Source: Erinaceus europaeus
Lineage: Eukaryota > Chordata > Mammalia > Eulipotyphla > Erinaceidae
Length of the DNA stretch: 64,000 nucleotides
Direction of reading: 5' to 3'
Assembly: GCF_950295315.1 (NCBI RefSeq)
Contig: NC_080177.1
Location: forward strand, 76,395,786 to 76,459,785
Below the pieces are notes generated by a model. That model had not been told where the DNA came from. It ran no database searches and saw nothing but the letters and a program-made list of their open reading frames with translations. The translations under genes and the position numbers were made by a program. This document shows, one piece after another, positions 1-10,468 of the stretch. Positions within the stretch are counted from its first letter, which is position 1; each line of letters begins with the position of its first letter.

Positions 1-48
1 CATGAGAGTCTTTTTGCAAAACCATTATGCTGTCTACCCTCCGCCCAG
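1..48 (-). repeat. SINE-C fragment cut by window edge
   Basis: The reverse complement reads through the SINE-C head, with the A-box region TAGCATAATGGTT as GACAGCATAATGG. The rest of the copy lies to the left of the window. Confidence 0.7.
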
Positions 49-69
49 CTCTTTTTTTTTTTTTTAACT

Positions 70-1850
70 TTTCCTAACAGGGAAATACCCCAGAGGAGAC
101 TGGTTTTCTGCTGTCAGTTCCAGGGTGACATCTGTGGTTTTCACCATTACCCATGAACATTCGCCATTGGGAAGCATCACTAAGTGATCTGTAGGTTGCA
201 GAAAGCAGCCGGAGCCTGGGAAGGCATCAGAGGGCTGTGCACATAACAAGGGCTGGCAGCATTTCAGAAACGGGGTGGCCAAGTACCCAACTCCTCTTCT
301 TTAGCAAGTCATCAGGGGTAAAGAAGAAGGGAGATGGTGAAAAGAGAAAAGAGGCAGAAGCCAGAGATTAGCTTCGCTTACAGGATAAAATTTTACATTA
401 CAACTCAGTGTTAGAATAAAATTTTGGATGAATTTTGAAATTATTTTTTAAAACAGAGCATACCGTCAAGAACAGTGATTACAGCTGATGTTCACAACAG
501 ACTTGCTCATTCGGAATTTTCACCTCCACCTCATGCCCAGAGAACATAAAAGCCTAAGACTGGAACTTCCTGGAGCATTCTCCTCCACCAGCCTGACAGC
601 CATGTCCTGAGAACTAGTCGAGGTTTGCTTCCCTTTAACAGTCGTGGGACAGCCTCTCTGAACTCTGCCTCCTCCTCTTCCCCCTCCTCTTTTTCCTCTT
701 CCTCCTCTACTTTCTCCCCCTCCTCCACCTCCCCTTTCTCTTCCTCTTCCTCCTCCTGGCTCCCCACTCCTCTAACATCCCTGCAGATAAAAGCTACTCA
801 TCCTACTTGTCCCTGGGAGTTGAAAAGGTACTGAAGACTGCTCCCTCCATACTGTTTCAACTTATCACTCGTCCACCCTCCCAGAAAAGTATCTGTCCTA
901 ACGAATCGGGTGCCACATGTCACACTAACTATACACTTGCTTCCCTTGACTGTGTCATCTGCCTTCCTCTAAGTCAGGTAGATGCAAGGAAGAAAACCCT
1001 GATGTGAAGAACACCATACTCACTGCTGGAAGAATGATGCATAGAAGAAAGTGACTAGGAACCCAAGTTAACTTCCACTCGGCCACTTTCCCTGGGGTCC
1101 TAATTCAGTTACCACTTTGGGTACCACTGACTTGACTAAGTTTGGATACTTAGGGTGTGGGATGCTATCAGCTTTATCACCTGCTCCATTTGACTAGTGC
1201 TGGCAGCAGAGTAAAAACTGTGAATTAATGCAGATTATGGAAATTAAAAATTTTGAATATCCAGCAATGTTTGGAAAAGTTAGATGGATTTTTTCTATAT
1301 TAACTGTAATATCTATATAATGAAGACATGACTAGGTTCCAGCTGTCACCCACTATCTGATATGTTATTCTTTCAGAACCCTGGAAGGTGATAAAAAAGG
1401 GATTGTAAGAGAAAAATTAACTAAAAAAATAGCTGAGAAGCCACAATACTGCTTAATAACAGTAATAATTCTTTCCTTTCCCTCACGTATTCTCTGATGA
1501 GATTGTCTTCTCTGAGCTGCTAATTACTAACAACCTACAAGATTGCCCTGATTCTAGCTGGGCAGAAATTTCTGTTCTTACTTTTCATAAAAATTTAGTC
1601 CAGGCTTGCCAGCCTCCACAATTATTTAAACCAATTCCAGGAGAGAGAAATAGAATGTCTATTATCTCAGCTTCTCTGGAGAACTCTAACCAATACAAGT
1701 AACAAAAAATAAAAACTGTGACAAAATCCTAAATATTAGAGAAATGACAAAGGCAGGAATAAAGTTATCATCCAAGGTCTTATACACATGATTAGACATG
1801 AGCCACAATTCTGACCCTGAACTTCCTAGCAACCAACTCAAACAAGCAAG
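70..1850. other. Mostly unique sequence, no gene supported
   Basis: I see no SINE or L1 head or tail here apart from the polypyrimidine tract listed separately. Open frames of 60-80 codons exist on both strands (for example 64-282 minus) but have no recognisable domain, splice context or codon pattern, so I do not call them genes. Confidence 0.5.
664..757. repeat. Polypyrimidine (TCC/TTCC) tract
   Basis: Nearly pure C/T on the plus strand with irregular TCC and TTCC units. It generates spurious poly-Ser and poly-Glu frames on the two strands. Such mirror-like purine/pyrimidine tracts can adopt triplex DNA; that is general knowledge, not shown here. Confidence 0.85.
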
Positions 1851-1854
1851 CTTG

Positions 1855-1970
1855 TAGTGGGGGTTGTATTATTGTGTGGAAAACTAAGAAATGTTATGCA
1901 TGTACAAACTACTGTATTTACTGTTGACTGTAAAACATTAATCCCCAATAAAGAAATTTTTTAAAAAATA
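1855..1970 (+). mobile_element. LINE-1 3'UTR, 5'-truncated copy
   Basis: Matches the 3'UTR found directly downstream of the L1 ORF2 stop at 58324-58571: GTGGGGGTTGTATT, ATGTTATGCATGTACAAACT, then CCCAATAAAGAAATTT with an A-rich end. AATAAA is the element's own polyadenylation signal. Only about the last 115 bases are present. Confidence 0.85.
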
Positions 1971-2108
1971 TTAATCTTGTATTATTTAGGAAGATCATAT
2001 AAATACAGCAATTTAAAGACTTCCTTAACTAGCCTTTATTAATTTCACCATAAACATTTCCATTCCAACAAGCTCTTTTATCAAAGACATATAAGAATTA
2101 TATTTAGA

Positions 2109-2947
2109 CTTCTGGGGTTGGAGCGATGGTGACCTAGTCTCTAGAAGTTGCCTCTTCCACAGAAAACAAATATCACAACAAAACAGCCCAGAAAATTCCA
2201 ACAGAGAACACCTGGGATTTCTTCACTGACGGTTGATAATTGCAAGTGAACAGCTGGAACAGAAGGAGAGGGAGAGAAGGATGCAAGCAGAAAATCAGCA
2301 CTGCATTGCTGGTGGGCACCATAACTGAAATCCCTGCAAATCCACATGGCAGATTTAAGGGGCTCACACAGAACCACTCAATCGCCAAGTGGCTTAAGAA
2401 AAGGAGCTCAGATGGGCTCCAGATCAAATCGATGGGGTTTACAGTTAACAATAGTATATACTTCTCCCATATTTGCGAGCTACTCTTCCCTGATCCAGCT
2501 CCCATATTTGGGAGCTACTCTTCCCTGGTCCAGCTTTCTAGTCTTATTCCCAACTCTGACACCATCATGTGTAAATTGGCAAAAAGATGTTAAAAAAGGA
2601 CAAAGGAGAATGAAGTTGCAGACACTACTATGATTCCATCTTGACCACCCTGGGCAGAGGACCTCACCAATGTGTCCTGAAACCACACCTCCCCAGAGCC
2701 CTGTCCCACTAGGAAAAGATAGAAACAGGCTGAGAGTATGGATCAAGCTGTCAATGCCCATGTTCAGCAGAGAAGCAATTACAGAAGCCAGACCTCCTAC
2801 TTACTGCACCCCATAAAGAATTTTGGTCCATACTCCCAGAGGGGTAAAGGATAGGGAGCCCTCCTATGGAGTAGATGAGATATGGAACTCTGGTGGTAGA
2901 AATTATATGGAATTGTACCCCTACTATCCCAAATCACTAATAAAAAA
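2109..2947 (+). mobile_element. Element X, longest uninterrupted copy
   Basis: Starts CTTCTGGGGTTGGAGCGATG, an opening resembling an L1 5'UTR start, and ends with CCAAATCACTAATAAAAAAG. The middle and 3' half carry blocks shared with the other X copies: CACCAATGTGTCCTG, GCCCTGTCCCACTAGG, AGAAGCAATTACAGAAGCC, TGGTCCATACTCCCAGAGG. Weak flanking similarity (AAGAATTATATTTA / AAGAATATATAAATTA) may be a TSD. Overlapping short frames on both strands are not conserved in the other copies, so no protein is claimed. Confidence 0.6.
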
Positions 2948-3044
2948 GAATATATAAATTACATGTATAATACTTTAATACATAACACATTTAGAAACCT
3001 ATAGTCCTCTATGTCTTGTAAAATTATGTCATTTTCTAATACTT

Positions 3045-3181
3045 TTTTTAATCTTTTTTTTTTTTTCCAGAGCACTGTTCAGCTCTGGCTGATGGTAGTG
3101 CAGGGGATTGAACCAGGGACTTTGGAGCCTCAGACAGAGAGAGTCTGTTTCCATAACCATTATGCTATCTACCCTCCACCC
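3045..3181 (-). repeat. SINE-C
   Basis: Poly-T start, then CCAGAGCACTGTTCAGCTCTGG, GGGGATTGAACCAGGGAC (reverse B box) and ATAACCATTATGCTATCTACC (reverse A box). Full-length minus-strand copy. Confidence 0.85.
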
Positions 3182-3247
3182 CTTTTTTAATCTTTCTTAC
3201 ATTTTTGTTGTTGTTCTCATCCTTTCATATAAATACCTTGAGGTACT

Positions 3248-3249
3248 AT

Positions 3250-3284
<35 letters not shown>

Positions 3285-3472
3285 TTATTGGATAGAGACA
3301 GAAATTGAGAGAGGAGGAGGAAATAGAGACAGACAGACAGAGAGAGAGAGAGACCTGCAGACTTGCTTACCACTTGCAAAGTTTTCCCCTGCAGGTGGGA
3401 GCCAGGGGCTCGAAGTCAGGTCCTTGTGCACTGCATATGCGCTCAACCAGGTGCGCCACCACCTGGCCCCTC
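3248..3472 (-). repeat. SINE-B with (TTTA)n tail
   Basis: A (TTTA)n tail leads into TTGGATAGAGACAGAAATTG, the reverse B box GGGCTCGAAGTCAGGTCC and the head GCGCCACCACCTGGCCCC. Full length, minus strand. Confidence 0.88.
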
Positions 3473-3659
3473 TTGAGGGTCTTTACTTTGGTGTTTGTGC
3501 TCAAGAATTCCTATTGCTATAGTGTGTATCTATTACCAAATGACTTAGATTTCTCTGAAAGTCAACTACTGGATGTTTCTCTTCATATGTGTAATACAAA
3601 TAACTGAAGCACATGAATTTGTTTTTTAAAATGTCAAACTGTCTCTAAGACTTTGTGAA

Positions 3660-3812
3660 AACTCTAAGACTTTGTGACCACCATCCCTAAGGGGAAAACT
3701 GAGGAGGGGAGGCACAGACAGAACTGTGGTGGTTGGTGTGGTCTAAAACTATACCCTTTTTATCTTATGCTCTTGTAAACTATGGCTAGATCACTGATAA
3801 AAATGTTTAAAA
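3660..3812 (+). repeat. Diverged 3' end of element X
   Basis: Loosely matches the X terminus: ...GGAGGGGAGGCACAGACAGAACTGTGGTGGTTGGTGTGG..., then TATCTTATGCTCTTGTAAAC and AGATCACTGATAAAAATG. More diverged than other copies, so the assignment is tentative. Confidence 0.4.
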
Positions 3813-3825
3813 ATAGTTACATTGA

Positions 3826-4101
3826 GGGAGTCGGGCGGTAGCACAGCGGGTTAAGCGCACATGGCACAAAGCACAAGAACAGCAAAGGATCCGGGTTCGA
3901 GCCCCGGCTCCCCACCTGCAGGGGAGTTGCTTCACAGCCAGTAAAGCAGGTCTGCAGGTGTCTGTCTTTCTCTCCCCCCTCTCTGTCTTCCCCTCCTCTC
4001 TCCATTTTTCTCTGTCCTATCCAACAACGCCATCAACAACAATAAGAACTACAACAATAAAACAATAAGGGCAACAAGAGGAAATAAATAAATATTTTAA
4101 A
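3826..4101 (+). repeat. SINE-A with 11-bp TSD
   Basis: Complete copy: head GGGAGTCGGGCGGTAGCACA, B box GGTTCGAGCCC, CT-rich middle, ACAACAATAA-rich tail. The TSD AGTTACATTGA lies at 3815-3825 and 4102-4112, proving insertion as a unit. Confidence 0.93.
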
Positions 4102-4539
4102 AGTTACATTGAATATAAATACTTAAGAACTGCTCCCACTCAATTTCATCACTTTTTAGTAATTGCATTATTTACTTGAATTACTTATTCAAAATAGCAT
4201 TTGATTATTCAAAATTATGTTACTCAGTTGTAACTGAATCCTAGAGCGAGTCAGCATATAGCATCTCCGCTTGCATTGTAATTCATCAATACTTTCATTA
4301 TGTATTTTGCATGAATAGGACATGGACTAAAATAAGAGATCTGGTTAAAAGTATGTCTCCTTTTCTTTAAGCAAAAAAATAAAAAATAAACAGTCTTTTG
4401 TCTAAGAAATCTAAGTATTTCAAAATATATCAAAATTACAAGGTTACAATGTATATTTCCACACCACAGCCACCACCAAAGTATCTCAGTGTAGTTTTAA
4501 TTTGCAATTCTCTCACTAGAATTGGAGCACTTCTTTATT

Positions 4540-5090
4540 TAATTATTTTTTATTTATAAAAAGGAAACATTGACTAAACCATAGGATAAGAGGGGTACAA
4601 CGCCACACAATTCCCACCACCAGAACTCCGTATCCCATCCCCTCCCCTGAAAGCTTTCTTATTCTTTAACCCTCTGGGAGTATGGACCCACAAGGTCATT
4701 GTGGGATGCAGAAGGTGGAAGGTCTGGCTTCTGTAATTGCTTCCCCGCTGAACATGGCCGTTGGCAGGTCGATCCATACTCCCAGTCTGCCTCTCTCTTT
4801 CCCTAGTGGGGAAGGGTTCTGGGGAAGCGGAGCTTCAGGACACATTGGTGGGGTTGTCTGTCCAGAGAAGTCTGGTCAGCATCCTGCTAGCATCTGGAAC
4901 CTGGTGGCTGAAAAGAGAGTTAACATACAAAGCCAAACAAATTGTTGACCAATCATGGACCTAAAGGCTGGAATAGTGCTGATGAAGAGTTGGGGGGGTC
5001 CTCCATTTTGTTGATAGCTGGTAGGTATATTTTAGTTATAGTCCAAAAGGCCTGTGGCTATACTAGTGGTTTGATTTTTTTTTTCTTTTT
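4540..5090 (-). mobile_element. Element X, minus-strand copy with extra 5' block
   Basis: Reading minus: an extra 5' block (about 4966-5090) with CTATCAACAAAATGGAGGACC and CCAGCCTTTAGGTCCATGAT, then the shared X body (TCTTTTCAGCCACCAGG, AGAAGCAATTACAGAAGCC) and the 3' end near 4554. The same 5' block occurs at 16750-16830, so it belongs to a subfamily. Its upstream neighbour is L1 ORF2 sequence in the same orientation. Confidence 0.6.
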
Positions 5091-5094
5091 TCCC

Positions 5095-5345
5095 CTGAGC
5101 CTGAAATCTGATATGCAGGTGGATCCAAGTTATTGTGGAGCATTTCTTCACGTGTCTGTGGGCCATGCATGTCTCTCCTTTAGAAAACTGTTCAGCTCTC
5201 TGGTCCACTTTCACTTCTTTTGTAGAGCTGTACCAATTCGGTATAGATGTTTGATAGCAGTCATCTGTCTGATGTGTGGTGTGCAAATATCTTCTCCCAC
5301 TTAACTTGCTTGGTTATCCTGCGTAGTTCGCACTGGATGGGAGCA
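5095..5345 (-). pseudogene. LINE-1 ORF2 fragment, older than the 54-58 kb copies
   Basis: The minus strand reads AGAAGATATTTGCACACCAC...CATCAGACAGATGACTG and translates in part to QRAEQFSKGETC...HVKKCST. This matches the L1 ORF2 segment between the thumb and the cysteine motif. It is 5' and 3' truncated and frameshifted. It precedes element X in the same orientation (see findings). Confidence 0.6.
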
Positions 5346-5548
5346 CTTTTACTCTGAGGTATAGCTGCCCCTAATCTATGGATGCATGTATACACTTATC
5401 CAGTGCTCTACGCCCTAGTCTGTATCTAGGCTTTGTAATTTTGTTGGAGAGTTGTACACTTAGATGTAGTTTTGTTTTGGGGTCTTTTGTTTGTTTGTTT
5501 GTTTTGGCCATCACAATGTTTGTGACTATTATTGTTGTGATGATGATT

Positions 5549-5582
<34 letters not shown>

Positions 5583-6015
5583 CGACGACGATGATGATGT
5601 TAATAGACTTGAATCGTGTTAGGCTGAAGTCCACCGCCCTGTCCTACTTCTTGCAAAGAATCTTTGCTACTGCGGAATGTCTTACCCAATGATTACATTC
5701 GTTCAGACGGTCCATGGATGTAGAAGGCCTTTGAGCTCACGTCCTTGATCGCTCAGCTTCTAATTGTAATTATTGCTCTTCATTTTTAAAACAATTTCTT
5801 ACTTTTTAGTTTTTTATTGTCATTCCTTCAAACTTTCAACCCAGTCTCACTATCCAATCTAATCTATCTAACATGTATTATCAAATTTATTTATTCAACA
5901 AATATTTATTGCATCCTTACCAACATGTTTAGGTTCAGCTGATAGTCAACAAAATAGACAAATTGCCCTAGCTGTCTAGTAGAAATATTCTAATAAAAAA
6001 TAACAGATAGATAGA
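5346..6015. other. Mostly unique, with trinucleotide repeat
   Basis: No SINE recognised. Contains TTTG units (5475-5505) and the GAT repeat. The 104-codon frame here is an artefact of ATG repeats. Confidence 0.45.
5537..5600. repeat. (GAT)n microsatellite
   Basis: About 20 GAT units with three GAC variants near the right end. Confidence 0.95.
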
Positions 6016-6019
6016 CAGA

Positions 6020-6510
6020 CAGGTTTGAGCCCCCAACTCCCCACCTGCAGAGGGGTCATTTCACAAGTGGTGAAGCAGGTCTGCAGGTGTCTTTCTCTCC
6101 CCCCTCTATATTTTCCCCTTCCCTCTCAAATTCTCTCTGCCCTATCCTATAAAATGGAGAAGGGGAAAAAAAAGGCCACCAGGAGCAGTATTTTTTTTCT
6201 TTTTTTGCCTCCAGGGTTATTACTGGGGCTCGGTGCCTGCACTACAAGTCCACTGCCACTGCTCCTGGAGGCTATTTTTTCCCATTTTGTTGCCCTTGTT
6301 GTTGTTATTATTGTTATAGCTGTTGTTGTTGGATAGGACAGAGAGAAATGGAGAGAGGAGGGGAAGACAGAGAGGAGGAGAGAAAGACAGACACCTGCAG
6401 ACCTGCTTCACTGCCCGTGCGCTCAACCTGCTGTACTACCGCCCAGTCCCCCCAGGAGCAGTAGATTTATAAATAGTACAGGCACCAAGCCCCAGAGATA
6501 ACAAAAAGAA
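6020..6510 (+). repeat. SINE-A (outer), split by another SINE-A
   Basis: A 5'-truncated SINE-A begins at its B box (GGTTTGAGCCCCC) and runs to 6190. It resumes at 6452 with CCAGGAGCAGTAGATTTATA and CACCAAGCCCCAG. The interruption is the minus-strand SINE-A listed next. Confidence 0.82.
6191..6451 (-). repeat. SINE-A (inner), inserted into a SINE-A
   Basis: Reverse SINE-A from the poly-T/CCTCCAGGG tail to ACCGCCCAGTCCC, with an internal deletion removing much of the B-box half. The TSD CCAGGAGCAGTA is at 6179-6190 and 6452-6463. Confidence 0.85.
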
Positions 6511-6693
6511 AAAAAAAATAAATACATATAGATAGGTAAACAGATTAACGCCATAGTTGGGGAAGGGACGCTATTGCGAAGAATATATCAAGAAGCTTCT
6601 TCAAGGAGGTGCTATTCGAATAGAACTGTGAATATAAAGAGAACACATGACTCATATGAATGTCTGTGGAAGAACAAGCAGAGAAACAACAAG

Positions 6694-6983
6694 ACGGTTG
6701 GTAGCGCAGCGGGTCAAGCGCACATGGTGCAAAGCACGAGGACCCTGTTCAAGCCCCTGGCTCCCCACCTGCAGGGGTGTTGCTTCACAAGTGGTGAAGC
6801 AGGTCTGCAGGTGTCTTTCTTTCCCCCACACTGTCTTCCCCTCCTCTCTCCATTTCTCTCTGTCCTATCCAACAACAAAAATAACAAAGGCAACAAAATG
6901 GAAAAAAATGGCCTCCAGCAGAAGGGGATTCTTAGTGCAGGGACTGAGCCCCAGTGATAACCCTGGAGGCAAAAAAAAAAAAA
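6694..6983 (+). repeat. SINE-A, long-tail form
   Basis: Head GTTGGTAGCGCAGCGGGTCA, B box partly decayed (TGTTCAAGCCCC), hairpin tail ATGGCCTCCAG...CCCTGGAGGC, poly(A). Confidence 0.9.
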
Positions 6984-7199
6984 GACAGAAACATGTTTCA
7001 TACACTCTAAGAAGAAAGATAAGCACAAAGAGCATGGAGAAGAGACGCGATGAACAAGGTCAGAGAGGTAATCAGGGAGAGGCCAACTGACACTCGTCTT
7101 ATAGCTCCTAATGTAGACCTGGAATTTGCTCTAACCACTAGATTTTTTAGCAGGGGAGTAACTTGGTTTCTATATGATACTTTTAAAAAGATTAATCTA

Positions 7200-7397
7200 G
7201 GGGGCCAGGTGGTGGCGCACCTGGTGAAGCACACATTACCGTGCACAAGGACCCGGGTTCGAGCCCCCAGTCCCCACCTGCAGAGAGAAAACTTTGCGAG
7301 TGGTGAAGCAGGTCTGCAGGTGTCTCTCTGTCTCTCTATGCCCCTCCTCCTCTCAATTTCTCTGTCTCTATCCAATACATAAATAAAGACAATAAAA
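7200..7397 (+). repeat. SINE-B
   Basis: Head GGGGCCAGGTGGTGGCGCAC, B box GGGTTCGAGCCC, end CCAATACATAAATAAAG. Short flanking repeat AAAGATTAAT on both sides. Confidence 0.92.
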
Positions 7398-7420
7398 ATT
7401 ATTTTTAAAGATTAATTGAG

Positions 7421-7680
7421 AAGGCTGGGTGGTGGCACTGCTGGTAGAGTATATATGTCACCAAGCACAAGGAGACCCCTATGTACAGGGGCAGCCCCAC
7501 AAGCAGCACAGCAGAGCTACAGGTGTCTTTTCTTCTCTCCTTATCTCTCTCTCTCCCTCTTTCTCTTTTTCTGTTCTCTCACCCTTGGTCAAGAAAGAAA
7601 GAAAAAAGAACACTGGTAGCCAGGGATGGTAGAGTACAGGCATCAAACCCCAGATATAAGCCCACAGGGGGAAAAAATAA
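7421..7680 (+). repeat. Diverged SINE-A/B relative
   Basis: Head GGCTGGGTGGTGGCACTGCT, an internally shortened middle, then a decayed SINE-A-type tail (CCAGGGATGGTAGAGTACAG, CAAACCCCAGATATAAG). An old or chimaeric copy. Confidence 0.65.
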
Positions 7681-7715
7681 TGATGTGGCTGCTATGTTTA
7701 GATTAGATAATAATG

Positions 7716-7935
7716 AGGGGCCAAGCAGTTGGACACCTGGTTAATCGCTTACATCATAGTACACAAGGACCAGGGTTCGAGGCCCTGGTCCCCACCTGCA
7801 GGGGGAAAGCTGTGTGAGTGGTGAAGCAGGGCTGCAGGTGTCTCTCTGTCTCTCTCCCTCTCTATCTCCTACACCCCTCTCGATTTCTCTCTGTCTCTAT
7901 CCAGTAATAAGTAAATAAAAATATTAAAAATAAAT
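7716..7935 (+). repeat. SINE-B
   Basis: GGGGCCAAGCAGTTGGACAC head, B box GGGTTCGAGGCC, end ATCCAGTAATAAGTAAATAA. Flanked by TAGATAATGA on both sides (TSD). Confidence 0.9.
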
Positions 7936-8318
7936 AAATAACAGACTAGATAATGAAGGAGTGAGAGTAAACAGAGAACCATCTAGGTTACTACTCTAAT
8001 CCAGATAAGAGAAGAATGGATTAAACCCCTTGTTAATGGTCCAGGTATGAGATATAGCCAGAAAAAAACAACCAAATGGTTACACAAGATTTTGCAAGAA
8101 GAGGAAAAAACATTATTGCCACCCAAACCCACAATCAAGGACAGAGTTAATAACTCACATCAGTCTCCCCACTCCTCGCTCAAAGGAGGGAGTTCTTACA
8201 GACAGAAGGAGGGGAGGCTGGCACGCCAGGAACTGGATTTAGGAACAGTCAGGAAGAATTCCAAAGCCTTCAGATCTTCCTACCTCCTGGACCATGATTC
8301 CTCAAAGTCCCTACTACA
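7936..8318. other. Unique sequence
   Basis: No repeat head or tail and no recognisable exon. A 91-codon plus frame (8047-8322) is not supported by any domain. Confidence 0.45.
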
Positions 8319-8510
8319 ATAATTTATTTTCTTTAATGGGGGATTAACAGTTTACAGTCGACAGTAAATACAGTAGTTTGTACATGCGTGACATTTCCCA
8401 GTTTTCCACATAACAATTCAAACCCCTCTAGGTGCTCCTCTGCCATCATGTTCCAAGACCTGAACCCTCCCCCTCACCCCAGAGTCTTTTACTTTGGTGC
8501 AAGACACCCC
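8319..8510 (-). mobile_element. LINE-1 3'UTR, minus strand
   Basis: Reverse of the L1 3'UTR: TTTCTTTAATGGGGGATTAA, GTTTGTACATGCGTGACATT, GAGTCTTTTACTTTGGTGCA. Flanked by CCCTACTACAAT and CCCTACTATAAT, a TSD with one mismatch. Confidence 0.88.
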
Positions 8511-8822
8511 CTACTATAATCAGTTTTAACTAATCTTTATTCTTCGAAAGGGGTTGACATTTCCACAGAAACAAGGTAAGTTATCTGATGCTGTCCTTTT
8601 ATTTTCCAAATTGAGTTTGAGCTGCTGGCAGAGTACTGATAGTTAAGACTTAGTCTGATTGATCAATATCAGATGACCCGTCATCACCCCGACACACACA
8701 GCCAATCATACATCCCAGTCTTTGGCGGGGCTCAAATTCAGCACATATATTAAAAGGTAGGATTTACAAGATTTGATGGTGCAAGGTTAGAGAGAGAATA
8801 AGAGATGAGTAAAGATGATTCC

Positions 8823-8935
8823 AGGAGGTCCAGGAGCTAGCTAGCTCAAGTGTAAGAGCGCACAACTTACCAAGCGTGAGACCCCGGGTTCTAGCCCCAA
8901 CACTATAAGGGAATCTACAGGTAGGATTAAAGAAA
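8823..8935 (+). repeat. Diverged tRNA-derived SINE
   Basis: A-box-like TAGCTAGCTCAAGTG and B-box-like GGGTTCTAGCCC at tRNA spacing, ending near ATCTACAGG. The family cannot be fixed. Confidence 0.5.
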
Positions 8936-9009
8936 CTGTATTTAATGTAAAAAAATTTTTGAAACCTGCCCATTTTTCTCATTTTTAAAGCAAATTTTAT
9001 TGATTTATA

Positions 9010-9262
9010 GGAATATAAAAAGGTGTAAGGACCCAGGTTCAAGCCCCTGGTCCCCACCTTTGGGAAGAGGGGTAGTTTCAAACAAGCTGTGAAGCAGTGC
9101 TACAGGTGTCTCTCTTTCTCCCTCTCTACCTCCTTTCTCAATGTCTCTCTATCCTCTCAAATAAATAAAAAGAAAAAAAAAGGGTAAAGATGGCCACCAG
9201 GAATGGTAAACTCATGGTACAGACACCAAACCCAGCTATTGTCCTGGAGGCAATAAAAAATT
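9010..9262 (+). repeat. SINE-B body with SINE-A-type tail, 5'-truncated
   Basis: Starts at GTAAGGACCCAGGTTCAAGC (B box). The SINE-B body with AAATAAATAAAAAG is followed by a SINE-A-like hairpin tail (GGCCACCAGGAATGGTAAAC...GTCCTGGAGGC). Confidence 0.75.
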
Positions 9263-9272
9263 AAATAAGAGG

Positions 9273-9562
9273 AGGGTCGGGCGGTAGCACAGCAGGTTAA
9301 GCACACGTGGCGCAAAGCACAAGAACCAGAGTAAGGATCCCGGTTTGAGCCCCCGGCTCCCCACCTGTAGGGGAGTCGCTTCACAAGCAGTGAAGCAGGT
9401 CTGCAGGTGTCTGTCTTTCTCTCCTCCCCTGCCTTCCCCTCCTCTCTCCATTTCTCTCTGTCCTATCCAACAACAACAACAATAATAATAACTACAACAA
9501 TAAAAAACAAGGGCAACAAAAGGAGGACATAAATTAATTAATTAATTAATTAATTAATTAAG
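9273..9562 (+). repeat. SINE-A with (ATTA)n end
   Basis: GAGGGTCGGGCGGTAGCACA head, long body, GGGCAACAAAAGGAGGAC end followed by an (ATTA)n run at 9535-9560. Confidence 0.92.
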
Positions 9563-10360
9563 ATAAAGTAAAATAAAATCCTGTGTTTGATTGCCACAAC
9601 TATAAATGGTAAGTGTTTTCAAAATTCAGGAACCTGGATCTGTCAGGGTTGAGCAGGAAGGGCGTCCCGCCAGAAGTGTAGTGTGGTGAGCTGAGCAGAC
9701 TATCAGCTGTTGTAAACTGTAGGCTGGTGAGCAGAAGAAAGGACAGGAGTCCTCCAGACTGAAAAAAGAACCGAGGTAAGAAGCAACACAGCTGGTGGAC
9801 CTACGAGATAATAAGACTCGCCAGAAAACGGAAGGCGTCATGAGGAGTGGTAGGAAATAAGTCAGACCTATTAGGAAGCACCTTACAGTCAACTTCAATA
9901 AACAGCCACTCAAACCTCAACTTAGAAGAGTGTGATGTGAAGACCAGGAGGAAGGGAATTCTGACCCACCTTGAGCTATTTAGCTCAACTCTAGTACTAA
10001 CTACTGAAAATCTCTAGAGAGGTGATTCTGGACAAAAGAAGATTTTGACCAGACTTCTAATTCTGAGTAAGATGAAAAGGCAGGACTAACTGGTGTTCAG
10101 TTTTCTTTCTAACTTTTATGATCCTATTTTTTTTCAGTGTCATCATATTCGGGGAGTCACTTTAAGCATTCTCTGCAGTTCTTTTGAGTTTTTACTTTTC
10201 TCCATTATAAGGAGGTTACATGGCCAAGTAATGTGGGCAGTCGTGGCTGATTTTTTTTTCCATTAATCTCACAATAGTAAGGATACATCTACATCCCAAA
10301 CTGGAATTAGATGCACTGTTCTCCCCAGTTTGATCTAGAGACTTTGTGACCTCAATTATT

Positions 10361-10413
10361 TCTTCCTCTTCTTCTTCTTCTTCTTCTTCTTCTCCTTCTT
10401 CCTCTTCTTCTTC
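10361..10413. repeat. (CTT)n microsatellite
   Basis: Interrupted CTT/CCT units. Confidence 0.95.
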
Positions 10414-10440
10414 TATTTTTTCTGAAATAAGGTTTTAAAA

Positions 10441-10468
10441 CACACACACACACACACATACACACACT
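10441..10468. repeat. (CA)n microsatellite
   Basis: CA repeat with one TA interruption. Confidence 0.95.

Noticed and set aside
531..834. Poly-Ser (plus) and poly-Glu (minus) frames
   Set aside because: Produced by the TCC/TTCC tract; low complexity and no gene context.
2173..2761. Overlapping frames of 93-117 codons on both strands
   Set aside because: They lie in element X and are not preserved in its other copies.
5020..5345. 120-codon plus frame (4942-5304)
   Set aside because: Antisense to the L1 ORF2 fragment and the X 5' block; shadow frame.
5378..5692. Frame with long Met run
   Set aside because: (GAT)n microsatellite read in the ATG frame.
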